Of a stretch of 64,000 bases of DNA, positions 24,088-32,785 are shown piece by piece (position 1 is the stretch's first letter; each line of letters starts with the position of its first letter). The notes beneath the pieces were generated by a model. The model worked only from the letters and a program-made list of their open reading frames with translations, ran no database searches and was not told the origin of the DNA. Origin of the DNA: Flavobacterium frigoris PS1 (GTDB lineage Bacteria; Bacteroidota; Bacteroidia; Flavobacteriales; Flavobacteriaceae); assembly GCF_000252125.1 (NCBI RefSeq), contig NZ_AHKF01000032.1, positions 1 through 64,000 on the forward strand, given 5' to 3'. The position numbers and the translations under genes are program-made.

Positions 24088-25773
24088 ATGAAAAACATTA
24101 TTATTCTATTATTCTTTATTTGTTTCAGCTGTAAAGCTCAAACTACAACTGTTCAACCTACAGGACTTATCGCCAACAAAGCTATGGTTGTCTCCGCACG
24201 AGCAGAAGCTTCAAAAATTGGAGCCGATATCATGAAAAAAGGTGGAAATGCTTTTGACGCAATGGTTGCTACAGAGTTGGCCCTTGCGGTTGCCTATCCT
24301 TATGCTGGTAACATTGGAGGTGGCGGTTTCATGGTTTACAGAAAAGCCAATGGAGAAATAGGAACATTAGATTATCGCGAGAAAGCTCCCTTAGCAGCTA
24401 CAAAAGATATGTTTCTTGATAAAGATGGAAATGTAATTCCTGGAAAAAGCACAAAAACTCCTTTAGCTATAGGAATTCCTGGAACTATTGCTGGTGTGTT
24501 TGCAGTACATACAAAATTAGGCTCTTTGCCAATGGCAGAAATCCTTAAACCCGTAATTGAACTAGCGGAACGTGGCGTTATTGTTACTCATAAACAAGAA
24601 GAACGTTTAAACGACTACCGCGAAGAGTTGACAAAAATAAACGGTACCAATTCACTTTTTTCGAAAGTATATAAAGAAAACGATACTATCAAATATCCTG
24701 CTTTGGCAAATACGTTAAAAAGAATTGCTAAAAACGGAAAAGATGAATTTTATAAAGGGGAAACCGCTACAAAATTAGTAGCTTATTTAAAAGACAAAGG
24801 TGGCATTATAACCATGGAAGATTTGGCAAAATATGAAGCCAAATGGAGAAACCCTATAACTTTTAAATACAAAGATTTAAACATTATTTCTATGGCTCCG
24901 CCAAGTAGCGGTGGAATCTGTCTGGCACAAATTATGAAAATGATAGCTCCTTATGATTTGGCTAAAATGGGACACAATTCATCTGAGGGAATCCAAATTA
25001 TTGTAGAAGCTGAAAGAAGAGCTTACGCTGACAGAAGTTACTTCTTGGGAGATCCTGATTTTGTGAAAATTCCTTTGAAAGCATTAATGGATGATGCTTA
25101 TTTAAAAGGAAGAATGAGCAATTTCAATGTAGACAAAGCCACTCTTTCATCTGAAATAAAAGAAGGAAAAGTAAATTACAATGAAAGCATGGAAACTACC
25201 CACTACTCTATTGTGGATCAGTTTGGTAATTCAGTTTCGGCAACAACAACGCTGAATGCGGGATTTGGTTCTAAGTATTATTGTGATGAGTTAGGTTTTA
25301 TGCTTAACAATGAAATGGATGATTTCAGTTCAAAACCAGGAACACCTAATATGTTTGGATTAGTTGGAAACGAAGCCAATAGTATTGCTCCCGAAAAAAG
25401 AATGTTGAGCTCAATGACTCCTACAATTGTAGAAAAAAACGGAAAGTTTTTTATGTCGGTTGGATCGCCAGGAGGTTCTACCATAATTACATCGGTATTA
25501 CAAACTGTTTTGAATGTATACGAATACCAATTGAGCATGCAGGAAGCAGTAAATGCACCTCGCTTTCATCACCAATGGTTACCTGATTTAATTACTTTTG
25601 AACCTAATGCTTTTGATGTTAAAACATTAGAAAGCTTAAAAGCAAAAGGCTATTTGATTAATGAAAAAACGACACCTGTAATTGGAAAGGTTGATGCTAT
25701 CCTAGCATTACCAAACGGAAAACTAGAGGGTGGCGCCGACTTTAGAGGAGATGATACAGCTCTTGGATTTTAG
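24088..25773 (+). CDS. ggt: Gamma-glutamyltransferase, copy 2 (tandem paralogue)
   Basis: A 561-residue paralogue of the preceding gene with the same architecture: a lipobox ending FSC (Cys15), NIGGGGFMVYRK, the processing site ETTHYSIVD (Glu before Thr-Thr, against Gln in copy 1) and SPGGSTIITSVLQ. The two proteins are alike along their whole length, which points to a tandem duplication. Its last 44 bases overlap the extended frame of a DNA alkylation repair remnant, without an independent promoter. Confidence 0.95.
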   Translation: MKNIIILLFFICFSCKAQTTTVQPTGLIANKAMVVSARAEASKIGADIMKKGGNAFDAMVATELALAVAYPYAGNIGGGGFMVYRKANGEIGTLDYREKAPLAATKDMFLDKDGNVIPGKSTKTPLAIGIPGTIAGVFAVHTKLGSLPMAEILKPVIELAERGVIVTHKQEERLNDYREELTKINGTNSLFSKVYKENDTIKYPALANTLKRIAKNGKDEFYKGETATKLVAYLKDKGGIITMEDLAKYEAKWRNPITFKYKDLNIISMAPPSSGGICLAQIMKMIAPYDLAKMGHNSSEGIQIIVEAERRAYADRSYFLGDPDFVKIPLKALMDDAYLKGRMSNFNVDKATLSSEIKEGKVNYNESMETTHYSIVDQFGNSVSATTTLNAGFGSKYYCDELGFMLNNEMDDFSSKPGTPNMFGLVGNEANSIAPEKRMLSSMTPTIVEKNGKFFMSVGSPGGSTIITSVLQTVLNVYEYQLSMQEAVNAPRFHHQWLPDLITFEPNAFDVKTLESLKAKGYLINEKTTPVIGKVDAILALPNGKLEGGADFRGDDTALGF

Positions 25774-25795
25774 ACTATGCCTTTTATTAATTTCT

Positions 25796-26062
25796 GAGTT
25801 TTCTACTTCAGGTAATATGTGGTTGAATAGAAGCGTGATTTTATTCCAATTGGGATATAAAGAAAAAACGAATTTTGAAATTTTAAAAGAGATTTGCCTA
25901 CAACATCAAAATTCAACAGAATTTTTTATTCAAAAAGCAATTGGATGGTCTTTACGTGAATACGCCAAAACAAATTCAGAAGCGGTAAAAAATTTTGTAG
26001 ACGTTAATAACTTAAAGCCATTGAGCAAAAAAGAAGCCTTGAAAAACTTAAGTAATGCTTAA
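25796..26062 (+). pseudogene. C-terminal remnant of an AlkD-type DNA alkylation repair gene
   Basis: The frame from about 25796 reads STSGNMWLNRSVILFQLGYK, then FFIQKAIGWSLREYAKTN and LSKKEALKNL. These are the last three helical repeats of AlkD-like DNA glycosylases (normally about 220-240 residues). The first 130-150 residues are absent: upstream lies the end of the second ggt gene. No proper start codon precedes the conserved part. It is therefore a 5'-truncated remnant of about 88 codons, presumably left when the ggt end was joined here. Confidence 0.75.
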
Positions 26063-26097
26063 ATTAATAGTAATTTAGCATTTTCAAAAAAAGATAA

Positions 26098-27882
26098 ATG
26101 TTTAAAAAAATTAGAACTAAATTAGAAAGCATAATAGCTTGGTCACAATCCATTTTGACAGAAAAGCAATTTATTTTCTTATCTAGCGTACTTGTTGGGA
26201 TCACTTCAGCATTTGCCGTTATTGTTCTAAAAACATTTGCTCACTGGGTTTTTTCATTTGCCACTTACATTAATGGAATTTTAAAACTGAGTTTTATTAA
26301 TAGTGTTTTACCTATTGCGGGACTTTTACTTACTGTTTTTGTTGTTAAAAGAGTGCTTGGGGGCTCTATTGAAAAAGGGACATCACAAATTTTATACGGT
26401 GTAGCAAAAAAAGCCAGTATAATACCAAAAAAACAAATGTATGCCCAGATTATCACCAGTTCCTTAACTGTTGGTCTTGGAGGGTCAGCGGGTTTAGAGA
26501 GCCCAATTGTAGTAACTGGAGCTGCTTTTGGATCTAATTATGCCCAAAAATATAAACTAAGCTATAAAGATCGGACTTTACTTATTGGTTGTGGTGTAGC
26601 TGCCGGAATTGCTGCTGCTTTTAACGCTCCAATAGCTGGAGTTTTGTTTGCTGTTGAATTTTTATTGGTCGATGTAAGCATCTCCGCTTTTACACCTATT
26701 ATGATTGCCGCTGCAACGGGAGCTCTCGTTTCTGAAATTGTATTAGATGAAACGATCTTATTAAATTTCAGACAACAACAAGTTTTTGATTATCATAAAA
26801 TACCATTTTATATTCTACTAGGAATATCAACTGGTTTTATTTCCATTTATTATACGAGGAACTTTCAAAGAACAGAACACTTTTTTCATAAATTAAAACT
26901 AAACCCTTATAAGAAAGCATTTTTAGGAGCTTCAATTTTGGCTGTGCTAATTTTCATTTTCCCTACTTTATTTGGTGAAGGTTATGAAAGTATAAAAGTA
27001 TTGTCAGATAGTGATCCTGGTAAATTATTAGAAAACACCCTCTTTAGCGATTTTAGAAATAATCCCTGGGTTCTTTTAGCATTTGTGGGCGGTACAATGA
27101 TGTTAAAAGTTTTTGCAACAGGAATCACATTAGGTTCTGGAGGAAATGGAGGAAACTTTGCCCCTGCTCTATTCATGGGTTCCTATGTAGGTTATTTCTT
27201 TTCAAAATTTATAAATTTAACTGGACTAACGCGTTTGCCTGTCAGTAATTTCACATTAGTAGGAATGGCAGGTATTTTGAGCGGTTTATTCCATGCTCCA
27301 CTAACTGCGATTTTTCTTATTGCCGAAATTACTGGAGGATATAGTTTAATGCTTCCGCTTATGATTGTGGCGTCTATTAGTTTTGCTATTTCAAAACGAT
27401 TTGAAAAACACTCAATGGACGTAAAAGAATTGGCTCAAAAAGGGCATGCTTTTACAAGTAATAAAGATACGAATGTACTTGCAACATTAGATACTACTTC
27501 CATCATTCAAACAGATTATTTAACCCTTTCTCCAGATGAAAATCTAGAAAAACTGGTTGATTTAATATCCCATTCCAATCAGGTTATTTTTGCCGTTGTT
27601 GACAAAGACAAGCATTTGTTAGGTATTGTTCATTTCAATAATATTAGAGAAATCATCTTCAATACTTATAGGGTAAAATATACCTTGGTAAAGAACATTA
27701 TGGCTGCGCCTACTGAGATCATCTACCCTTTCAACAGTATGGAAACGGTCATGAATAAGTTTGAGCGATCAAAAGTAGCATTCCTTCCAGTTATCAAGGA
27801 TGAAAAATATTTCGGTTTTATCTCAAAATCTGTAGCACTTGAAGCCTATCGTACCAAACTGAAATCGATGACAATAGAGTAA
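26098..27882 (+). CDS. ClC-family chloride channel/antiporter with CBS domains
   Basis: A 594-residue membrane protein. Residues about 25-430 hold the ClC helices, with selectivity-filter segments GGSAGLESPIV (equivalent to the GxExP region) and GSGGNGGNFAPALFMGS (GxFxP region). The C-terminal part (about 455-590) contains a pair of CBS domains (DYLTLSPDENLEKLVDLI; IIYPFNSMETVMNKF) that usually sense nucleotides. Whether it is a channel or a proton-coupled exchanger cannot be decided by eye. Confidence 0.92.
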   Translation: MFKKIRTKLESIIAWSQSILTEKQFIFLSSVLVGITSAFAVIVLKTFAHWVFSFATYINGILKLSFINSVLPIAGLLLTVFVVKRVLGGSIEKGTSQILYGVAKKASIIPKKQMYAQIITSSLTVGLGGSAGLESPIVVTGAAFGSNYAQKYKLSYKDRTLLIGCGVAAGIAAAFNAPIAGVLFAVEFLLVDVSISAFTPIMIAAATGALVSEIVLDETILLNFRQQQVFDYHKIPFYILLGISTGFISIYYTRNFQRTEHFFHKLKLNPYKKAFLGASILAVLIFIFPTLFGEGYESIKVLSDSDPGKLLENTLFSDFRNNPWVLLAFVGGTMMLKVFATGITLGSGGNGGNFAPALFMGSYVGYFFSKFINLTGLTRLPVSNFTLVGMAGILSGLFHAPLTAIFLIAEITGGYSLMLPLMIVASISFAISKRFEKHSMDVKELAQKGHAFTSNKDTNVLATLDTTSIIQTDYLTLSPDENLEKLVDLISHSNQVIFAVVDKDKHLLGIVHFNNIREIIFNTYRVKYTLVKNIMAAPTEIIYPFNSMETVMNKFERSKVAFLPVIKDEKYFGFISKSVALEAYRTKLKSMTIE

Positions 27883-27940
27883 TTTAATATCGGATAGTAT
27901 AAATTGAGTAATCTCCGATAATAGTAGCATCTTTTTGGCT

Positions 27941-28894
27941 ATGTGGAAGATAGACTTAAACTATAGCGAAGAATTTCAAACAACTTTTGATCGATTGAAT
28001 GGAAAGAAGCAAATTTTGCAATCCAGCAGACCTTTGCCAAACATCGCTTTGAATAAAATCAAGGAGAGTCTTTCTATTAAATGGACCTATAACTCTAACA
28101 GTATTGAAGGAAATTCATTGACTTTACGAGAAACCCAAATGGTCATTCAAGAGGGAATTACCATACAAGGAAAATCACTTCGAGAGCATTTTGAAACATA
28201 CAACGACGACAAAGCCATTGATTTTTTGTTTAAAGTAGTAAATGATGAATATGTTTTAAAAAGCATCAATATTCTTTCTTTACATGCTCTGGTTTTGCGC
28301 TCTATTGAAGAAGATTTTGCTGGGCATTTACGCAATGCAGGTGCACGTATTACAGGAGCTAACTTTGTACCACCAAATGCCAATAAAGTTTCGGATTTAC
28401 TAGATGAATAGATTGATTTCATAAACACAAATCCGTTACAGCTTAACGATATTGAATTGGCGACTGTTTTTCATCACAAACTTGTTTGGATCCATCCGTT
28501 TTTTGATGGTAATGGTCGTACCGTAAGATTAGTAATGAATTTGTTATTGATGCGTTGTCGCTTTCCTCCTGCTATCATTCTAAAAAATGACAGAAAGAAG
28601 TACTATGAAGCACTCAATCAAGCTAATGCTGGGAACTATCAAAAACTCACTCTTTTGATGTGCCAGGCGGTAGAGCGAACACTTAACATTTACATTAATG
28701 CGCTTCCTAATAACGATAAATAATACATCGAAATTTCAAATTTAGTTCAAGAACCGGATATGCCTTACGGCCAAGAATACATCAGTTTACTGGCTAGAAA
28801 AGAAAAAATTGATGTCTACAAAGAAGGTAGAAACTGGCTTACTACAAGAGAAGCCGTTGAAAACTATATCTGCACAAGAAAGAGAAAACGCTAA
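27941..28894 (+). pseudogene. Fic-family AMP transferase gene interrupted by two in-frame stops
   Basis: The same frame runs from ATG 27941 (an upstream TTG at 27935 is also in frame) to TAA 28892-28894, about 317 codons. It is cut by TAG at 28409-28411 and TAA at 28721-28723. The first part holds the autoinhibitory motif SNSIEGN (S-x3-E-G) of class II Fic proteins. The second holds the catalytic loop HPFFDGNGRTVR (His at 28493). The third, about 56 codons, has a helix-turn-helix-like tail (WLTTREAVENYI). Both stops are clean nonsense codons with good coding on each side. Fic proteins transfer AMP to target proteins; the full product is not made unless the stops are read through. Confidence 0.82.
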
Positions 28895-28912
28895 CTTCGG
28901 TTGGCGTTTTTT
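28887..28912 (+). terminator. Terminator overlapping the Fic stop codon
   Basis: AACGCTAAC pairs with GTTGGCGTT around a TTCG tetraloop and is followed by a T run. The Fic stop codon lies inside the stem. Confidence 0.85.
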
Positions 28913-28948
28913 ATCTCCCATTTTAACATAAACTTCTAAAGTGTTCTA

Positions 28949-28978
28949 TTGAAAGAATAAACCAAAAGGTTAACTTTG
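28949..28978 (+). promoter_or_regulatory. uvrA promoter with both elements
   Basis: TTG at 28949-28951, 19 bases, then TAACTTTG at 28971-28978: a full TTG-N19-TAnnTTTG Bacteroidota promoter, 16 bases before the uvrA ATG. Confidence 0.75.
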
Positions 28979-28994
28979 CTTTTTTGCAAAAATT

Positions 28995-31826
28995 ATGTTA
29001 GACAAAGACAATACTATTGACGTTCAAGGAGCTCGTGTTCACAACCTTAAAAATATAGATATATCCATTCCTCGTGAAAAACTGGTAGTTATTACTGGTC
29101 TTTCTGGTTCTGGTAAATCATCCCTAGCTTTCGATACCATTTATGCCGAAGGTCAACGCCGATACGTAGAAACATTTTCGGCTTATGCCAGGCAGTTTTT
29201 AGGCGGATTGGAGCGTCCAGATGTGGATAAAATAGATGGACTCTCGCCAGTTATCGCGATTGAACAAAAAACAACCAGTAAAAGTCCTCGCTCCACAGTG
29301 GGAACCATAACTGAAATATATGATTTCCTGCGATTACTTTATGCCCGTGGAGCTGACGCGTACAGTTACAATACTGGCGAAAAAATGGTCAGTTATTCTG
29401 ACGAGCAAATTAAGGATCTGATCACACAAGATTTTACTAACAAACGTATCAATATTCTGGCGCCAGTTATTAGAGCTAGAAAAGGACATTATGGGGAGTT
29501 GTTCCAGCAAATAGCCAAACAAGGATTCTTAAAGGTTCGCGTAAATGGCGAGGTGCGGGACATTACGACAGGAATGAAACTGGATCGTTATAAAACGCAT
29601 GATATTGAGATTGTAGTTGATCGAATGGTGATCGAGGCGACTCCCGACAATGAAAAACGTTTGAGCGAAAGCATTAATACGGCCATGCATCACGGTGAAA
29701 ATGTATTAATGGTTTTAGACCAGGATTCTAATGAAGTGCGCTATTTTAGTAGAAACCTCATGTGCCCTACTACCGGAATATCTTATCAAAACCCAGAACC
29801 TAATTTATTTTCGTTCAACTCACCAAAAGGAGCTTGTGACCATTGTAACGGTTTGGGTACAGTAAACGAAATCAATCCCAAAAAAATCATCCCAAATCCG
29901 AAATTGTCAATCAAAAATGGTGGTTTTGCACCTTTGGGGGAATATAAGTCTTCTTGGATTTTTAAACAATTGGAAATCATAGGAGAAAAATATAGCTTCA
30001 AAATAACAGATCCGATAGAAAAAATTCCTGAGGAAGCCATGGAAATGATATTGAATGGCGGTAAGGAAAAATTCACGATTAACTCTAAAGATTTAGGAGT
30101 GGCCCGCGACTATAAAATTGATTTTGAGGGCATCTCCCATTTCATAAAAAACCAACATGACGAAAGTGGTTCTACCACAATTAAACGCTGGGCGAAAGAG
30201 TTTATGGACGAGATAAATTGTCCGGTTTGCGAAGGTACACGATTGAAAAAGGAAGCCCAGTTCTTTAAAATAAACGAACAAAACATTTCGGAATTATGCA
30301 GCATGGATATTTCTGATTTGACGGCTTGGTTCCTTGATTTGGACAGTCATTTATCTGACAAACAAAAGCGCATTGCAACTGAAGTTATCAAAGAAATAAA
30401 CGATCGATTGAACTTTTTGATGAATGTAGGTTTAGAATATTTATCATTAAGCCGAAGTTCAAAATCACTTTCTGGTGGAGAGGCGCAGCGCATTAGATTA
30501 GCCACACAAATTGGTTCTCAATTGGTTGGAGTTCTCTATATTTTAGATGAACCCAGCATTGGTTTGCACCAAAGGGACAACGATAAATTAATACATTCGT
30601 TAGAGCAATTACGCGATATTGGGAATTCAGTTATTGTGGTTGAGCACGATAAGGATATGATTGAACGTGCGGATTATGTGATTGACATCGGTCCTAAAGC
30701 GGGAAAATTTGGTGGTGAAATAATTAGTAAAGGAACACCTGCCGAAACGCTAAAATCAAACACCATTACTGCTCAATATCTGAATGGGACGATGAAACTC
30801 GAAATTCCTGAAAAACGCCGTGAAGGTAACGGCAAGTTCATGAAACTGACTGGCGCAACTGGGAATAACTTAAAAAACGTATCCATTGAATTGCCTTTAG
30901 GAAAAATGATTTGTGTGACGGGAGTTTCAGGAAGTGGAAAATCGACTTTGATAAACGGTACGCTCTACCCTATTTTGAATGCCTATTATTTTAATGGTGT
31001 AAAAAAACCACAACCTTACAAAAAGATTGAAGGTTTAGACCTTATCGATAAAGTAATTAATATAGATCAAAGTCCTATTGGGCGAACGCCACGCTCTAAT
31101 CCGGCAACGTATACTGAGGTATTTACTGAAATCAGAAACCTGTTTACTAAGACTTCAGAAAGTATGATACGCGGTTACAAGGCGGGACGTTTCAGCTTTA
31201 ATGTAAAAGGCGGACGTTGCGAAACCTGTCAGGGATCAGGAGTACGAACGATTGAAATGAACTTTTTACCCGATGTTTATGTTGAATGTGAAACCTGTCA
31301 AGGAAAGCGATTTAACAGAGAAACACTAGAAATTCGATTCAAAGGAAAATCAATTTCAGATGTGTTGAATATGACCGTGGACGAAGCCGTTCCATTCTTC
31401 GAAATGATTCCGAAGATATATCGAAAAGTAAAAACCATACAAGATGTAGGTTTAGGGTATATCACATTAGGACAGCAAAGCACTACCCTTTCTGGCGGTG
31501 AGGCACAGCGTATAAAATTAGCTGGTGAATTATCAAAAAAAGATACTGGAAACACATTTTATATTCTTGACGAACCTACTACAGGCTTACATTTTGAGGA
31601 TATTAGGGTATTAATGGGCGTAATCAATAGACTAGTAGATAAAGGAAATACGATATTGATTATAGAGCATAATATGGATGTAATCAAACTTGCAGATTAT
31701 ATTATAGACATTGGTCCCGAAGGAGGAAAAGGAGGCGGACAAGTGGTTGCCAAGGGTACACCCGAAGAAATAATTAAAAATAAGAAAAGCTATACTGCCC
31801 AGTTTTTGAAAAAAGAATTACTTTAG
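28995..31826 (+). CDS. uvrA: Excinuclease ABC subunit A
   Basis: A 943-residue UvrA, full length for the family. Two ABC ATPase modules are present: Walker A GLSGSGKSSLAFDT (near residue 35) and GVSGSGKSTLINGT (near 645), with signature LSGGEAQRIRLA and LSGGEAQRIKLA. The zinc-binding insertions show CxxC pairs (CDHCNGLG; CETCQGSG and CETCQGKRF). It finds damaged DNA with UvrB in nucleotide excision repair. It has its own promoter and no neighbour in the pathway. Confidence 0.98.
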   Translation: MLDKDNTIDVQGARVHNLKNIDISIPREKLVVITGLSGSGKSSLAFDTIYAEGQRRYVETFSAYARQFLGGLERPDVDKIDGLSPVIAIEQKTTSKSPRSTVGTITEIYDFLRLLYARGADAYSYNTGEKMVSYSDEQIKDLITQDFTNKRINILAPVIRARKGHYGELFQQIAKQGFLKVRVNGEVRDITTGMKLDRYKTHDIEIVVDRMVIEATPDNEKRLSESINTAMHHGENVLMVLDQDSNEVRYFSRNLMCPTTGISYQNPEPNLFSFNSPKGACDHCNGLGTVNEINPKKIIPNPKLSIKNGGFAPLGEYKSSWIFKQLEIIGEKYSFKITDPIEKIPEEAMEMILNGGKEKFTINSKDLGVARDYKIDFEGISHFIKNQHDESGSTTIKRWAKEFMDEINCPVCEGTRLKKEAQFFKINEQNISELCSMDISDLTAWFLDLDSHLSDKQKRIATEVIKEINDRLNFLMNVGLEYLSLSRSSKSLSGGEAQRIRLATQIGSQLVGVLYILDEPSIGLHQRDNDKLIHSLEQLRDIGNSVIVVEHDKDMIERADYVIDIGPKAGKFGGEIISKGTPAETLKSNTITAQYLNGTMKLEIPEKRREGNGKFMKLTGATGNNLKNVSIELPLGKMICVTGVSGSGKSTLINGTLYPILNAYYFNGVKKPQPYKKIEGLDLIDKVINIDQSPIGRTPRSNPATYTEVFTEIRNLFTKTSESMIRGYKAGRFSFNVKGGRCETCQGSGVRTIEMNFLPDVYVECETCQGKRFNRETLEIRFKGKSISDVLNMTVDEAVPFFEMIPKIYRKVKTIQDVGLGYITLGQQSTTLSGGEAQRIKLAGELSKKDTGNTFYILDEPTTGLHFEDIRVLMGVINRLVDKGNTILIIEHNMDVIKLADYIIDIGPEGGKGGGQVVAKGTPEEIIKNKKSYTAQFLKKELL

Positions 31827-31947
31827 TATTCTGGATTTATAGCCCTGATGGTAGTGGCAACCTTCTACTTGTTTTTTTTAACCAGTAAAAGATATAGCGA
31901 ACAGCAGGAATAAGCTCCAAAAACCTACAGCAATAAAAAAGTAAAAC

Positions 31948-32676
31948 ATGAGATTAGAAGATTTCGATAACGATGAGGATAAAATAATCCAAGATCGATT
32001 AAAACAAAAAACTTGGAATGAGATTCGTACCAATGATAGCTGGGCTATTTTTAAAATTATGGCCGAGTTTGTAAACGGTTATGAAAATATGGGACGTATT
32101 GGTCCATGTGTGTCCATTTTTGGATCAGCAAGAACAAAACCAGAGGATAAGTATTATAAACTTGCCGAAAGTATTGCATTCAAAATCAGTAAAGCTGGTT
32201 ACGGTGTGATTACTGGTGGTGGACCTGGAATAATGGAAGCAGGTAACAAAGGGGCACATTTGGGTGGTGGAACTTCTGTGGGATTAAATATTGTTTTACC
32301 CTTTGAACAGCACTTCAACCCTTATATTGATGGGGACAAAAACTTGAATTTTGATTATTTCTTTGTTCGAAAGGTAATGTTTGTAAAATATTCCCAAGGA
32401 TTTGTAGTGATGCCTGGTGGTTTTGGCACCATGGATGAGTTGTTTGAGGCCATGACCTTAATCCAAACAAAAAAGATAGCGAGATTCCCGATTATATTGG
32501 TTGGAACCAGCTTTTGGTCAGGATTGATCGAATGGATAAAGACTGTTTTGATAGAAAAGGAACACACGGTAGGTCCAGACGATTTGAAATTAATAAAAAT
32601 TGTCGACACCGAAGATGAAGTCGTAGATGTTTTGGATAATTTCTATAAAAAATACAATTTAAAACCAAATTTTTAA
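31948..32676 (+). CDS. LOG-family (TIGR00730) nucleotide phosphoribohydrolase-like protein
   Basis: A 242-residue Rossmann-like protein with both LOG motifs: GGGPGIMEAGNKGA and PGGFGTMDELFEAMTLIQ, the latter being the PGGxGTxxE catalytic signature. LOG-type enzymes release the base from nucleoside monophosphates, as in cytokinin activation in plants and nucleotide recycling in bacteria. The bacterial physiological substrate is not defined. A strong terminator follows. Confidence 0.9.
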   Translation: MRLEDFDNDEDKIIQDRLKQKTWNEIRTNDSWAIFKIMAEFVNGYENMGRIGPCVSIFGSARTKPEDKYYKLAESIAFKISKAGYGVITGGGPGIMEAGNKGAHLGGGTSVGLNIVLPFEQHFNPYIDGDKNLNFDYFFVRKVMFVKYSQGFVVMPGGFGTMDELFEAMTLIQTKKIARFPIILVGTSFWSGLIEWIKTVLIEKEHTVGPDDLKLIKIVDTEDEVVDVLDNFYKKYNLKPNF

Positions 32677-32680
32677 GTGT

Positions 32681-32710
32681 AAAGCCGTTTTTTAAAACGG
32701 CTTTTTTTTT
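32681..32710 (+). terminator. Terminator after the LOG-family gene
   Basis: AAGCCGTTTT pairs with AAAACGGCTT, followed by nine or more T. Confidence 0.92.
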
Positions 32711-32785
32711 GGTAATTTAACTTCGGTGTATGGTCTTTTTCCTCAAATAAATGTATATTGTGCAGTACTAAACCTGAAACAAGAA

